Source: Pelomonas asaccharophilus_A
GTDB taxonomy: Bacteria; Pseudomonadota; Gammaproteobacteria; Burkholderiales; Burkholderiaceae_C
Length of the DNA: 64,000 bases
Direction of reading: 5' to 3'
Assembly (NCBI RefSeq): GCF_031458115.1
Contig: NZ_JAVDXV010000001.1
Span: 248,001-312,000, forward strand
Of the stretch, positions 1-8,184 are shown piece by piece (position 1 is the first letter of the stretch; each line of letters opens with the position of its first letter). Position numbers and translations under genes: made by a program. Under the pieces are notes generated by a model. That model did not search any database, was not told where the DNA came from, and was given only the letters and a program-made list of their open reading frames with translations.

Positions 1-1109
1 TCCTGGCCGGGCCCGAGTGGGTCACCGTCTTCAACGGCCTCACCGGCGCGGCGATGGCCAGCGCCAACTACGACCCGCCGCGCGGCGGTCAGGGCGAGGG
101 CTGGGGCGATGGCTATGGCAACCGCGTGGACCGATTCCTGGCCGGCGTGGCGTATCTCGACGGCCAGCGACCCAGCGCGGTGTTCTCGCGCGGCTACTAC
201 ACACGCGCCGTCATCGCCGCCTGGGACTGGCGCGACGGCAAGCTGAGCAAGCGCTGGGTGTTCGACAGCGCCGCCGACGACGCGAGCAAGCCCGCCGCAG
301 GGCAGGGCGCGCACTGGTTCTCGGTGGCCGATGTGGACGGCGACGGAAAGCAGGACATCATCTACGGCGCCGCCACCATCGCCAGCACCGGCAAGCTGCT
401 CTACAGCACCGGCCTGTGCCACGGCGACGCGCTGCATGTCAGCAACCACGATCCCGCGCGCGAAGGCCAGCAGGTCTTCATGGTGCACGAGAGCCCGCGC
501 TGCTACGGCGAGCACGGCCTGGAGATGCACGACGCCGCCACAGGCAAGGTGCTGTGGAGCATGTCCGGCAACAACACCGACGTGGGCCGCGGCGTCTGCT
601 TCGACATCGACCCTGCTCACCCTGGCGCCGAATGCTGGGGCAACGTCGGAGGCCTGATGAACGCCAGCGGCAAGCTCATCAGCGACAAGCACCCCAACCG
701 CTACAACTTTGCGATCTGGTGGGACGGCGACCTGCTGCGCGAATCGCTGGACCACGTCGCCATCGACAAGTGGAACCCGGCCGCCTTCAAGTTCGAGCCC
801 GTGCTGAACGGCAAGGACTTCCGCGCCGCGTCCAACAACGGCACCAAGGGCAACCCGGTGCTGTCGGCCGACCTGTTCGGCGACTGGCGTGAGGAGGTGG
901 TCTGGCGCAACGAGGACAGCACCGCGCTACTGGTGTTCTCCACGGCCATCCCGACCGAGCATCGGCTGGTGACGCTGATGCACGACCCGCAATACCGCGT
1001 GCAGGTCGCCGCGCAGAACGCCGGCTACAACCAGCCGCCGCACACCAGTTTTCATTTGGGCGCCGCCATGAGGGCACCGCGCCATCTGCCGATCAAGGTC
1101 ACGCCATGA
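1..1109 (+). CDS. Rhamnogalacturonan endolyase, PL11 family (5' truncated by window edge)
   Basis: The reading frame is open from base 3 and begins outside the window, so only the C-terminal ~368 residues are present. Asp/Gly-rich loops such as VADVDGDGKQDIIYG, the CHGDALHV segment and the GDWREEVVWRNEDS segment near the C-terminus match the eight-bladed propeller of PL11 lyases (YesW/YesX type), whose loops bind calcium. Family role: endo-beta-elimination of the RG-I backbone between rhamnose and galacturonate, outside the cytoplasm. The signal peptide must lie upstream. The stop overlaps the next start by ATGA, so the two genes are probably translationally coupled. Confidence 0.88.
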   Translation, partial: LAGPEWVTVFNGLTGAAMASANYDPPRGGQGEGWGDGYGNRVDRFLAGVAYLDGQRPSAVFSRGYYTRAVIAAWDWRDGKLSKRWVFDSAADDASKPAAGQGAHWFSVADVDGDGKQDIIYGAATIASTGKLLYSTGLCHGDALHVSNHDPAREGQQVFMVHESPRCYGEHGLEMHDAATGKVLWSMSGNNTDVGRGVCFDIDPAHPGAECWGNVGGLMNASGKLISDKHPNRYNFAIWWDGDLLRESLDHVAIDKWNPAAFKFEPVLNGKDFRAASNNGTKGNPVLSADLFGDWREEVVWRNEDSTALLVFSTAIPTEHRLVTLMHDPQYRVQVAAQNAGYNQPPHTSFHLGAAMRAPRHLPIKVTP

Positions 1110-2104
1110 AGCTCATTGCCTCGCTGACGCTGCTCGCGGCCCTGGCCGGTTGCGCCACGGTGACGCCCGAGCCCGCCCCGCGTCCGCTCTACCGCGACCC
1201 CACTCTGGACGGCGCGGCCGACGTGTCCCTGGTCTTCAACCGCGGCCTCAAGCGCTGGGAGATGTTCTATACGAACCGCCGCGCCACGGTGCGGCTGGAC
1301 GACCCCAAGGACGTCACCTGGGTGCATGCCACGCCCATCGGCATCGCGACGACGCGCGACGGCAACAAATGGAGCTTCGACAGCGAAGCCAAGTTTCCCG
1401 CCGAGTGCACCGGCGTCACGCTGTGGGCGCCCGAGATCCAGGAGTTCGACGGTGTCTACCACCTGTGGCTCACCATCGTGCCGGGCGTTCACAAGAGCTG
1501 GACCGGCGAGCGCCGCATCGAGCACCTCACCAGCACCGATCTGCGCAACTGGCAATGCGCCGGCAAGGCGGACCTGGGCTCGCCCAAGGTCATCGACGCG
1601 AGCGTCATCCGCGCTCCGCAGGGCGGCTACCGCATGTGGTTCAAGGACGAAGCCGCCGGCAGCAAGCTCAAGGTGGCCGACAGCCCCGACCTGAAGACCT
1701 GGATCGTGCGTGGCCAGGTGAGCAACCTGGCGGGCGAAGGCCCCACCGTGTTCCAGTTCGCCGGCAAGTGGTGGCTGGTGGCCGACCTGTGGAAGGGCCT
1801 GCTGGTGCTGCGCTCTGACGACGCGCAGAACTGGGAGGAGCAGCCCACGCGGCTGCTGTCCGATATCGGCCAGCATCCCACCGACCGCGCCAAGGGCCAG
1901 CACCCCGGCGTTACTGTCGTGGACGGCCGGGCCTACCTCTTCTACTTCACGCACCAGAGTGGCGAGCCCGAGGCCAAGACCGATGACCACTGGCACCAGC
2001 GCACGGTCATCCAGTCGGCGGAGCTGACGGTGAAGGGCGGTTGGCTCAGCGTGGACCGCAACGCGCCGCCGCCGGATCTGCGTTCCGCCTTCAAGGCGCG
2101 TTGA
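1106..2104 (+). CDS. Lipoprotein, five-bladed beta-propeller glycosidase (GH43-like)
   Basis: The protein has 332 residues. The N-terminus MKLIASLTLLAALAGCAT is a lipoprotein signal with lipobox LAGC, so it is probably membrane-anchored. Three acidic motifs in order, YRDPTLDG, VIDASVI and GEGPTVF, sit where GH43-like propellers carry their general base, pKa modulator and general acid. The WAPEI segment is also typical of clan GH-F. The start overlaps the PL11 stop (ATGA), and GH115 follows 2 bp after its stop. I infer action on a terminal sugar of pectic side chains, most likely arabinose, but the family subgroup and substrate cannot be read from sequence alone. Confidence 0.7.
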   Translation: MKLIASLTLLAALAGCATVTPEPAPRPLYRDPTLDGAADVSLVFNRGLKRWEMFYTNRRATVRLDDPKDVTWVHATPIGIATTRDGNKWSFDSEAKFPAECTGVTLWAPEIQEFDGVYHLWLTIVPGVHKSWTGERRIEHLTSTDLRNWQCAGKADLGSPKVIDASVIRAPQGGYRMWFKDEAAGSKLKVADSPDLKTWIVRGQVSNLAGEGPTVFQFAGKWWLVADLWKGLLVLRSDDAQNWEEQPTRLLSDIGQHPTDRAKGQHPGVTVVDGRAYLFYFTHQSGEPEAKTDDHWHQRTVIQSAELTVKGGWLSVDRNAPPPDLRSAFKAR

Positions 2105-2106
2105 CC

Positions 2107-4503
2107 ATGCGTGCGCTGCTGCTGGGCCTGATGCTGGCGTCGGGAGCGGCGCAAGCCGGGCTCGACGTCTCCACCCGCGCGACCGCCACCAGCCTGCCGC
2201 TGGACGGTGCTGTCATCGTTGCGGGCACGAACGCCGACCCGCTGGAGGCCTTCGTCGCGCAAGACCTGGCCGACGACCTCAAGCGCCTGGGCCTGCGCAC
2301 CGCCGCCAAGGGCCCGGTGCAGATCTGGGTCGGCACCGTGGGCCGCCATGCGCAGATAGCTGCGGCCGGTCTGGACCTTTCCAAGCTTAAGAACTGCTGG
2401 GAGTGCTTTCACATCGAGGTGCTGCGCAATCCCGCGCCCGGCGTGAAGCAGGCATTGGTCATCGCCGGCGCCGACCGCCGCGGCACGGCTTACGGCGTCT
2501 ACACGCTGAGCCAGGCGCTGGGCGTGTCGCCCTGGGGCTGGTGGGCCGACCACGCGCCCCTCAAGCGCGGCCCGCTGCATGTCAGTGGATCGCTGCAGGA
2601 CGGCCCGGCGGTGAAGTACCGCGGCCTGTTCATCAACGACGAGGACTGGGGTCTGCAGCCCTGGGCCGCCAACACCTTCGAGCCCGAGGCCCGCAACATC
2701 GGGCCGCGTACCTACGAGCAGGTCTTCCGCCTGCTGCTGCGCCTGAAGGCCAACACACTGTGGCCGGCCATGCACCAGGTCTCGCGCGCCTTCAACGACA
2801 ACCCGCGCAATGCCGAACTCGCGCAGCGCTACGGCATCGTCATGGGCAGCTCGCACGCCGAGCCCATGCTGCGCAACAACGTGTCGGAGTGGAAGGCGCC
2901 GCACGAGCAGTACAACTATGCGACCCATCCGCAGCAGGTGCGTGACTACTGGGTGGAGCGGCTGAAGGCCAACGGACGTTACGAGAGCCTGTTCACGCTG
3001 GGCATGCGCGGCATCCACGACAGCGGCATGCAGGGCGGCGGCTCGGTGGCCGAGAAGCAGGCGCTGATGAACCGCCTGCTGGCCGACCAGCGCGAGCTGA
3101 TCCAGCAGCACGTGGGCGACCCGGCGACCGTGCCGCAGGTCTTCGTGCCCTACAAGGAAGTGCTGCCGCTGTTGCCGGGCTTGAACCTGCCCGACGACGT
3201 GACCATGGTGTGGGTGGACGACAACTTCGGCTACATCCGCCAGTTTCCCGATGCCGCTCAGTCAAAACGTTCGGGCGGCTCCGGCGTGTACTACCACCTG
3301 AGTTATCTCGGCGCACCGCTGTCCTACCTGTGGCTGGACACCACGCCGCCCGCCCTCGTCGCCGAAGAGATGGGCCGCGCTTTCGATGCCGGCGTACGCC
3401 AGTTGTGGGTGGTCAACGCGGGCGACATCAAGCCGCACGAGATCAACCTCAGCCACTGGTTTGACCTGGCCTGGAACCCGGCCGCCGTGCGTGCGCAAGG
3501 CCAGCAGGCGTACCTGCGCGGCCTGTCGCAACGCCTGTTCGGCACCGAAGAGATCGCGGCCATCTGGGACGGCTACTTCCGCGTCAACTTCGAGCGCCGC
3601 CCCGAGCACCTGCAGTACCACTTGCCCGGCGAGCGCATGAAGCGCAGCGGCATGAGCGTGGCCGCCATGCAGCAGCGCCTGAGCCGCTTCGCCGCGCTGC
3701 TGGCGGCGCTGGATGCGGTTCGCCCGCGCATCGCCGCCTCACAGCAGCACGCGTTCTTCCACATCGTCGAGTACCCGCTGCGCGCGTCGGCGCTGGCCAA
3801 CGAGCGCTTCTTCGCGCTGGAGCGCTACGCGGCCACGCTGGAGCGCGACCCGCAAGGCGCGCGCGCCTTCGCCGCGCAAGCGCATCGCGCCGACCGGCGG
3901 CTGAAGGCGCTGACCGCCCGCTACAACGCCGGCCGCTGGCAGGGCATCCTGGCCGAAGAGCCCGCCGACGGCCTGTGGACCAGTTACCGCCAGCAGGCCC
4001 CGCTGCTGCCCGCGCCCGGCCTGGGTGGCAACGCGCCCGATGCGCTGAACAACCTGGTCAGCGCGATGGCCGACCTCGCCCCGCTGCCGCTCGTCGAGCC
4101 CATCGCGCCGTCGCTGCGCGTGACCGCCAACGACGCCTGGCGCCGCGTGCCCGGCCTGGGGCGTGATGAGGGTGTGCTGGCCGCCCGCCAAGCTGGCGCC
4201 ACGCTGCAATTGCAAGGCCAGGCCAGCGGCCCGACCTGCCTGCGCGTACACGTGCTGCCCAGCTACGCCGCCACCCCCGGCGAAGCCTGGGCGGCCGACG
4301 TGCTGGTGGACGGCCAGACGCTGCCGCTGCGCTGGCCGCGCGGCCAGCAGGACGCGGCCTGGGCGCAGGGCGTGCTGGCCAACCGGCTGCCGGCCTCCGT
4401 CACGCTGCCGGAGCGCAGCGGGCCGCTAACCGTTCAGCTGCGCGCGCAGCAACGCGACCTGATGTTCGACGGCGCCGAGGTGACCGCCGGCACCTGCCGC
4501 TGA
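2107..4503 (+). CDS. GH115 alpha-glucuronidase-type glycoside hydrolase
   Basis: This start gives 798 residues and a clean signal peptide (MRALLLGLMLASGAAQA); an earlier in-frame start would overlap the upstream gene and lose it. Conserved GH115 blocks are visible: KYRGLFINDEDWGLQPWA, LLRLKANTLWPAMH, GIVMGSSHAEPML, and VTMVWVDDNFGYIRQFP followed by SGVYYHLSYLG. GH115 enzymes remove (4-O-methyl-)glucuronic acid from glucuronoxylan, and some act on arabinogalactan side chains. In this pectin locus arabinogalactan is the likelier target (inference). It is the third gene of a plus-strand operon after PL11 and the GH43-like lipoprotein. Confidence 0.88.
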   Translation: MRALLLGLMLASGAAQAGLDVSTRATATSLPLDGAVIVAGTNADPLEAFVAQDLADDLKRLGLRTAAKGPVQIWVGTVGRHAQIAAAGLDLSKLKNCWECFHIEVLRNPAPGVKQALVIAGADRRGTAYGVYTLSQALGVSPWGWWADHAPLKRGPLHVSGSLQDGPAVKYRGLFINDEDWGLQPWAANTFEPEARNIGPRTYEQVFRLLLRLKANTLWPAMHQVSRAFNDNPRNAELAQRYGIVMGSSHAEPMLRNNVSEWKAPHEQYNYATHPQQVRDYWVERLKANGRYESLFTLGMRGIHDSGMQGGGSVAEKQALMNRLLADQRELIQQHVGDPATVPQVFVPYKEVLPLLPGLNLPDDVTMVWVDDNFGYIRQFPDAAQSKRSGGSGVYYHLSYLGAPLSYLWLDTTPPALVAEEMGRAFDAGVRQLWVVNAGDIKPHEINLSHWFDLAWNPAAVRAQGQQAYLRGLSQRLFGTEEIAAIWDGYFRVNFERRPEHLQYHLPGERMKRSGMSVAAMQQRLSRFAALLAALDAVRPRIAASQQHAFFHIVEYPLRASALANERFFALERYAATLERDPQGARAFAAQAHRADRRLKALTARYNAGRWQGILAEEPADGLWTSYRQQAPLLPAPGLGGNAPDALNNLVSAMADLAPLPLVEPIAPSLRVTANDAWRRVPGLGRDEGVLAARQAGATLQLQGQASGPTCLRVHVLPSYAATPGEAWAADVLVDGQTLPLRWPRGQQDAAWAQGVLANRLPASVTLPERSGPLTVQLRAQQRDLMFDGAEVTAGTCR

Positions 4504-4505
4504 AA

Positions 4506-4781
4506 GTGAACGCCATGCCCAACGAGATCGGGGCCTTGCGCGATCAGCAACGCATACAGCTCAGCAAGGGTCTGGAGGCAGTGCTGCGCCAAGCTGAAGG
4601 TGACCCGAAGCGTCAGGCCGCCATCGAAGGCATGCTGGCTATCTTCAAACCGCCCCCTGAGGCCGACCCCGCGGAAGTGGCACGATTCTCGACCGAGATC
4701 CAGGCCGCTGCGAAGCTGCGCGATCTACACTTCCTGGTGGCGGGTGCCTGGGAATGCCCGGCTGAGGGAGCGACGTCTTGA
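4506..4781 (+). CDS. Small conserved-looking hypothetical protein
   Basis: The protein is 91 residues from a GTG start 2 bp after the GH115 stop; an ATG three codons later (4515) is the alternative. I do not recognise it. It is mostly helical in appearance, with a charged N-terminal half (RDQQRIQLSKGLEAVLRQAEGDPKRQAA) and a short Pro-rich hinge PPPEADP. There is no signal peptide or membrane segment. Its end overlaps the following TPR-like gene, so the three genes 4506-6173 look like one unit. Function unknown. Confidence 0.55.
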   Translation: MNAMPNEIGALRDQQRIQLSKGLEAVLRQAEGDPKRQAAIEGMLAIFKPPPEADPAEVARFSTEIQAAAKLRDLHFLVAGAWECPAEGATS

Positions 4782-5298
4782 ACCCGTACGAACCCATCAA
4801 CAAGCTTCCAAACAGGCCTTCGCGCACTGGGGTGCCGGCCGCTTTGCCGAAGCCGTCCAGGGCTATGCTGCGTCCATTGCGCTTGTCCGCGACAGCGGCC
4901 TGCCGGCGATAGCCGATCTGCATGCCCAACTGGCCGGTGTGCTGGATGCGCAGGGGCGGCTGATGGAGGCCGTCGCCCAGTCCGAACTCGCGCTGGCCGC
5001 AGAGCAGGCGCAGGCCGGGGCGACCGATGCCGGGCCCACGATGAAGGTCGCCCGCCACTTCCTCGCGGATCGGCTCGTGCGCAATGGCCAGCCGCAACGC
5101 GCGCTGGAGGTGCTGGCGCCGTCGCTCGCGGCCTTGCCAGACGACTGGCTGCTGAACCTCACGCGGGCCGAGGCGCTGTGGGCCGCCGGTCGTGCCGCTG
5201 ACGCCAAGGCTGCGGCTGGGCGTTCGCTGGGCAATGCCTCTGCGGAGGAGACGCGGGCACAGCTGGTCGAGCGGCTGGCGGCGGTGCTGGCCTCATGA
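4744..5298 (+). CDS. TPR-like hypothetical protein
   Basis: The start is uncertain. GTG at 4744 overlaps the previous gene by 38 bp and gives 184 residues; an ATG at 4600 is possible but would overlap by 180 bp. From about residue 25 onward the protein shows helix-turn-helix units with TPR-type spacing: AFAHWGAGRFAEAVQGYAAS, then AQLAGVLDAQGRLMEAVAQ, then ADRLVRNGQPQRALEVL, then a last AEALWAAGRAADAKA unit. That pattern suggests a protein-binding scaffold. No signal peptide is seen. Its stop overlaps the next start (ATGA). Partner and role are unknown. Confidence 0.6.
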   Translation: MPGNARLRERRLEPVRTHQQASKQAFAHWGAGRFAEAVQGYAASIALVRDSGLPAIADLHAQLAGVLDAQGRLMEAVAQSELALAAEQAQAGATDAGPTMKVARHFLADRLVRNGQPQRALEVLAPSLAALPDDWLLNLTRAEALWAAGRAADAKAAAGRSLGNASAEETRAQLVERLAAVLAS

Positions 5299-6173
5299 GG
5301 TCAGGCGCGCGTTGGGCCATCGCCCGACGGGTTGGCTGGGCCGCGGGCATCGCCGGTGCGGCGTTGTTGGCCTTGGTCGTCAGCGCCGGAGATGATGGCG
5401 ACGTGACAGTCCCGGAAGCCTCCTCTTTGCCGACACAGCAGGCCTCTCCGATGCCATGGTTACCGACGGCGGCTGAAGACGTGGTCGAAGCGAAGGTCGT
5501 GACCGAGCCTGCCTTGGCCCTGCCAGCGCCTGTAGCCAGCGCCGCTGCGCGCTTGGAGCCGTTACAACTTCAGCGCAACGTGCAGCGGGCCTTGTCCAGC
5601 GACAGGCCGGGCCTGGCCGGCGTCGCCGCACAGAGCATCGGAGCCTGTCTGAGCCTGGAGGCGTTGGAGCCGGCGGTACGCGGCCTGTTGGAGGAGCAGC
5701 AACGCGAGAAGCCCAGTGCGTCGTATGGCGAGGCTGTGTCGCACATGAACCAGTGGCATGCCGGGTGCCAAGGCCTGGATGCCGCGGCCCGGGCTCAGTT
5801 CGAGCCGCTCATCTGGCGCAGCCTGAAGGAGGGCGACCGCGGCGCGGCGGCCGTGCTCGTCTGGCATCTCGACAAGGCCTTCGATCCAGCCCGTGACCCG
5901 GATGTCGTCGCGGCGTTGAAACGGGATGCCTGGGCCTGCGACCTGGACTCCGTGGCGGCGCTGGATTCGCTTTCCGACCGGCATCCGCATTTGCTGGCAC
6001 GGTCCGAGTGGGCCGCCATCGGGCGACTGGCCCGCAGCCGGCCGATGCTGGGCTGGGCTTGGCGCCCGCTGCAGATCGCCTCGACGCCGTCAGGTGACGC
6101 TTTTGCAGCCGAAGTGGATGGCATCATCGCCGTCATCCAGGCGTCATGCGTGAAGCATGGTCAACGGCCCTGA
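5295..6173 (+). CDS. Hypothetical single-pass membrane protein with periplasmic/extracytoplasmic domain
   Basis: The protein has 292 residues. After the basic N-terminus MRSGARWAIARRVG comes one hydrophobic helix (about residues 15-33), then a Pro/Ala/Val-rich linker to about residue 75. The C-terminal domain of ~210 residues is helical and contains four cysteines (ACLSLEALE, HAGCQGL, WACDLDS, QASCVK), which could pair in the periplasm. I recognise no family. It is coupled to the TPR-like gene by ATGA. A TPR protein plus an anchored extracytoplasmic protein suggests a small envelope assembly (inference). Confidence 0.6.
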   Translation: MRSGARWAIARRVGWAAGIAGAALLALVVSAGDDGDVTVPEASSLPTQQASPMPWLPTAAEDVVEAKVVTEPALALPAPVASAAARLEPLQLQRNVQRALSSDRPGLAGVAAQSIGACLSLEALEPAVRGLLEEQQREKPSASYGEAVSHMNQWHAGCQGLDAAARAQFEPLIWRSLKEGDRGAAAVLVWHLDKAFDPARDPDVVAALKRDAWACDLDSVAALDSLSDRHPHLLARSEWAAIGRLARSRPMLGWAWRPLQIASTPSGDAFAAEVDGIIAVIQASCVKHGQRP

Positions 6174-6195
6174 CCGCAGCCGCTGAGCGGAGGGC

Positions 6196-6600
6196 TCAAC
6201 CCTTGCGCGCCAGCAGCAACCGCTCCGCCAGATCCGTCACAACCCATTCCTCCGCGATGAGCCCGCGCTCGAAGCGGCTGACCACCATGTCGCGCCACAC
6301 CAGCGGCTTGCCGCTGGCAGGGAAGCCCTTGAACGCGCCCGACTGCGTGCCGCGGCAGGTGCGCAGCCAGGCGACGCGGTCGTCGCCTTCCACGAGGATC
6401 TCCACGTCCACGCGCAGGTCGGGCACCGCATGGCGCAGCGCATCGACGACGCTGGCCACCGCAGCGTGGCCGTTCATGGTCTGGCCAGCGACGTGCGCGA
6501 CGTAGCTCTTGGCGAAGAAGTCGGCAGTGGCCTCGTGCCGGCCCTGTTCGAGCACGGCCTCATTCGCGTGGCGCAGGCGCGCCGGCCAGGTCGACGTCAT
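6196..6600 (-). CDS. NTF2-like / SnoaL-type small protein
   Basis: The protein is about 134 residues from ATG at 6600, which lies 17 bp after the mipA-like stop on the same strand. The pattern of an N-terminal helix, VSRFERGLIAEEWVV near the C-terminus and an internal GHAAVASVVDALRHAVPDLRVDVEILVEGDDRVA block is typical of SnoaL-like polyketide-cyclase or NTF2-like ester cyclase folds. These are small cup-shaped proteins that bind or isomerise hydrophobic ligands. The substrate cannot be deduced. It converges with the hypothetical gene ending at 6173 and probably shares an mRNA with the MipA/OmpV gene. Confidence 0.72.
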   Translation of the reverse strand: MTSTWPARLRHANEAVLEQGRHEATADFFAKSYVAHVAGQTMNGHAAVASVVDALRHAVPDLRVDVEILVEGDDRVAWLRTCRGTQSGAFKGFPASGKPLVWRDMVVSRFERGLIAEEWVVTDLAERLLLARKG

Positions 6601-6617
6601 GACGTCAATGTGGCCAG

Positions 6618-7364
6618 TCAGAACCGGTACAGCCATCCCGCAAACATGCTGGCCTGGTAGCGGCGCTCCACCAGCGGGCTGTCTTCCACGGCCTTGCCCA
6701 GCAGTCGGCCCGACACGTCGAGGAACAGCATCTCGTTGCTGCCCGTGGCGTAGGTGAGGCGCAGGCCACCCTCGGCCTGGGTGGTGGACTTGCCCAGGTA
6801 GACCGGCCGGCCGGTGATGGCCTCGGTGGGCTTCACGCCGAAGTAGTAGTCGACGTACTTGCGGTCCACGCTGCGCGCGCCCAGCCGCGGCGTGACGGCC
6901 AGGTCGCCGAAGTCGAAGCGCTTCTCGTACTCCACGGCGACCATGCGGCCCTTGCTGTTGCCCATGGCATCGCCGGTCACCTCCAGCGACAGCTCGCCCA
7001 TGCCGGTGTCCCAGATGGCCGCACCGCCGACCCACAGGCTCTCCTTGCGGCGGTCCATGCCGCGCAGGTAGTCGGAGTCCTTGGCCTTGTAGCCGTCGAA
7101 GCCGAAGCGCCCGACCAGACGGTACTTCACCGGGCCGGTGCTGCCTAGCTTCAGGCCGACGCTGGGCAGCGCGACGGACACCCACTGGTTCTCGTAGATC
7201 AGCAGCGGTAGCACGCGGGCCTTGGTGTCCACGCCCCGGTAGGGTTCCAGCGTGGCGCCGCCGCCGATGCCGGCAATGGTCAGCGAGTCGGGCGGGCCGT
7301 TCTGGGCCAGGGCCGGCGAGGAGATGACCAGCGCGGCAGCGAGGCGAAGGACATGGGCTTGCAT
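6618..7364 (-). CDS. MipA/OmpV family outer-membrane protein
   Basis: The protein has 248 residues with signal peptide MQAHVLRLAAALVISSPALA. Mature features fit an outer-membrane beta-barrel of the MipA/OmpV family: an N-terminal GIGGGATLEPYRG segment, the LIYENQWVSVALPSVGLKL strand, alternating amphipathic strands and a terminal aromatic residue (AGWLYRF). In other bacteria these proteins have been linked to murein-synthesis scaffolding or are induced by two-component systems. This gene is divergent from a two-component regulator (start 7513) with 148 bp between, so control by that system is likely (inference). Confidence 0.85.
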   Translation of the reverse strand: MQAHVLRLAAALVISSPALAQNGPPDSLTIAGIGGGATLEPYRGVDTKARVLPLLIYENQWVSVALPSVGLKLGSTGPVKYRLVGRFGFDGYKAKDSDYLRGMDRRKESLWVGGAAIWDTGMGELSLEVTGDAMGNSKGRMVAVEYEKRFDFGDLAVTPRLGARSVDRKYVDYYFGVKPTEAITGRPVYLGKSTTQAEGGLRLTYATGSNEMLFLDVSGRLLGKAVEDSPLVERRYQASMFAGWLYRF

Positions 7365-7483
7365 CGAAACTTCCTTGCATGAGGGGATGAAACGCCGCGC
7401 AGGCTAGGCAGGCTGAATTAGCCCTGCGTTAAAGCCTCGCTTCGTCAGGCGCGAGTCCCTTGTACGAAGGTCGTCTCATTTGG

Positions 7484-7505
7484 ATTTAAGTCGGCGCGCT
7501 TAAAT
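7484..7505. promoter_or_regulatory. Inverted repeat ATTTAAG-N8-CTTAAAT upstream of response regulator
   Basis: A perfect 7-bp inverted repeat with an 8-bp spacer ends 7 bp before the response-regulator start codon and lies in the shared intergenic region with the divergent MipA/OmpV gene. The AT-rich arms stand out against the GC-rich background. I infer an autoregulatory binding site or part of a core promoter; the sequence alone does not decide between them. Confidence 0.35.
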
Positions 7506-7512
7506 TCCGCGC

Positions 7513-8184
7513 ATGCGCGCACTGCTGGTGGAAGACGACGAGATGATCGGCAACAGCCTGACCCAGGCCTTGGGCCGGGCCGGCTGGTCGGTGGACTGGG
7601 TGCGCGATGGCGAGCCCGCCCGCACGGCGCTGACCGACGGCGGCTATGCCTGCGTGCTGCTGGACCTGGGCCTGCCGAGGCTGGACGGCCTGTCCCTGCT
7701 GCGCCACCTGCGCGGCCGTGGCGAGCTGACGCCGGTGCTGGTGCTGACCGCCCGCGACGGGCTGGACGACCGCATCGCCGGGCTGGACCTGGGCGCCGAC
7801 GACTACCTCGTGAAACCCTTCGAGCTGGGCGAGCTGCTGGCCCGCATGCGCGCGCTTCTGCGCCGCTCCAGCGGTGCGGCGCAGTCGTTGCTGGGCGCGG
7901 GCGCCGCGCTGCAACTGGACCTGAACACGCGCGAGGCCGTGCGCGGTGCCCAGCGCGAATCGCTGACGGCCCGCGAGTTCGCGCTGCTGCGTGCGCTGCT
8001 GGAGCGGCCCGGCGCCATCCTGTCGCGCGAGCAGCTGGAGCAGCGCATCTACGGCTGGGGCGAGGAGATAGGCAGCAACATGATCGACGTGCTCATCCAC
8101 GGCATGCGCCGCAAGCTGGGTGCCGACGCGATACGCAATGTGCGCGGCCTGGGCTGGCGCATCGCGCTGGCGAGTACCGAATGA
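7513..8184 (+). CDS. OmpR/QseB-type response regulator
   Basis: The protein has 223 residues. The receiver domain (1-115) has the acidic pocket D8/D9, phospho-acceptor D51 in LLDLGLPRLDG, T79 and K101 in YLVKPFELGELL. The C-terminal winged helix (about 125-220) has the typical SLTAREFALLRALLERPGAILSREQLEQRIYGW and LRRKLG-type recognition region (MRRKLGADAIRNVRGLGWRI). It binds DNA as a dimer after phosphorylation. It overlaps the sensor kinase gene by ATGA, so the two proteins form a cognate pair. The divergent MipA/OmpV gene is a plausible target. Confidence 0.93.
   Translation: MRALLVEDDEMIGNSLTQALGRAGWSVDWVRDGEPARTALTDGGYACVLLDLGLPRLDGLSLLRHLRGRGELTPVLVLTARDGLDDRIAGLDLGADDYLVKPFELGELLARMRALLRRSSGAAQSLLGAGAALQLDLNTREAVRGAQRESLTAREFALLRALLERPGAILSREQLEQRIYGWGEEIGSNMIDVLIHGMRRKLGADAIRNVRGLGWRIALASTE

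Noticed and set aside
1052..1996. Antisense frame over the GH43-like lipoprotein
   Set aside because: No features of a real protein; the sense strand has a lipobox and catalytic motifs.
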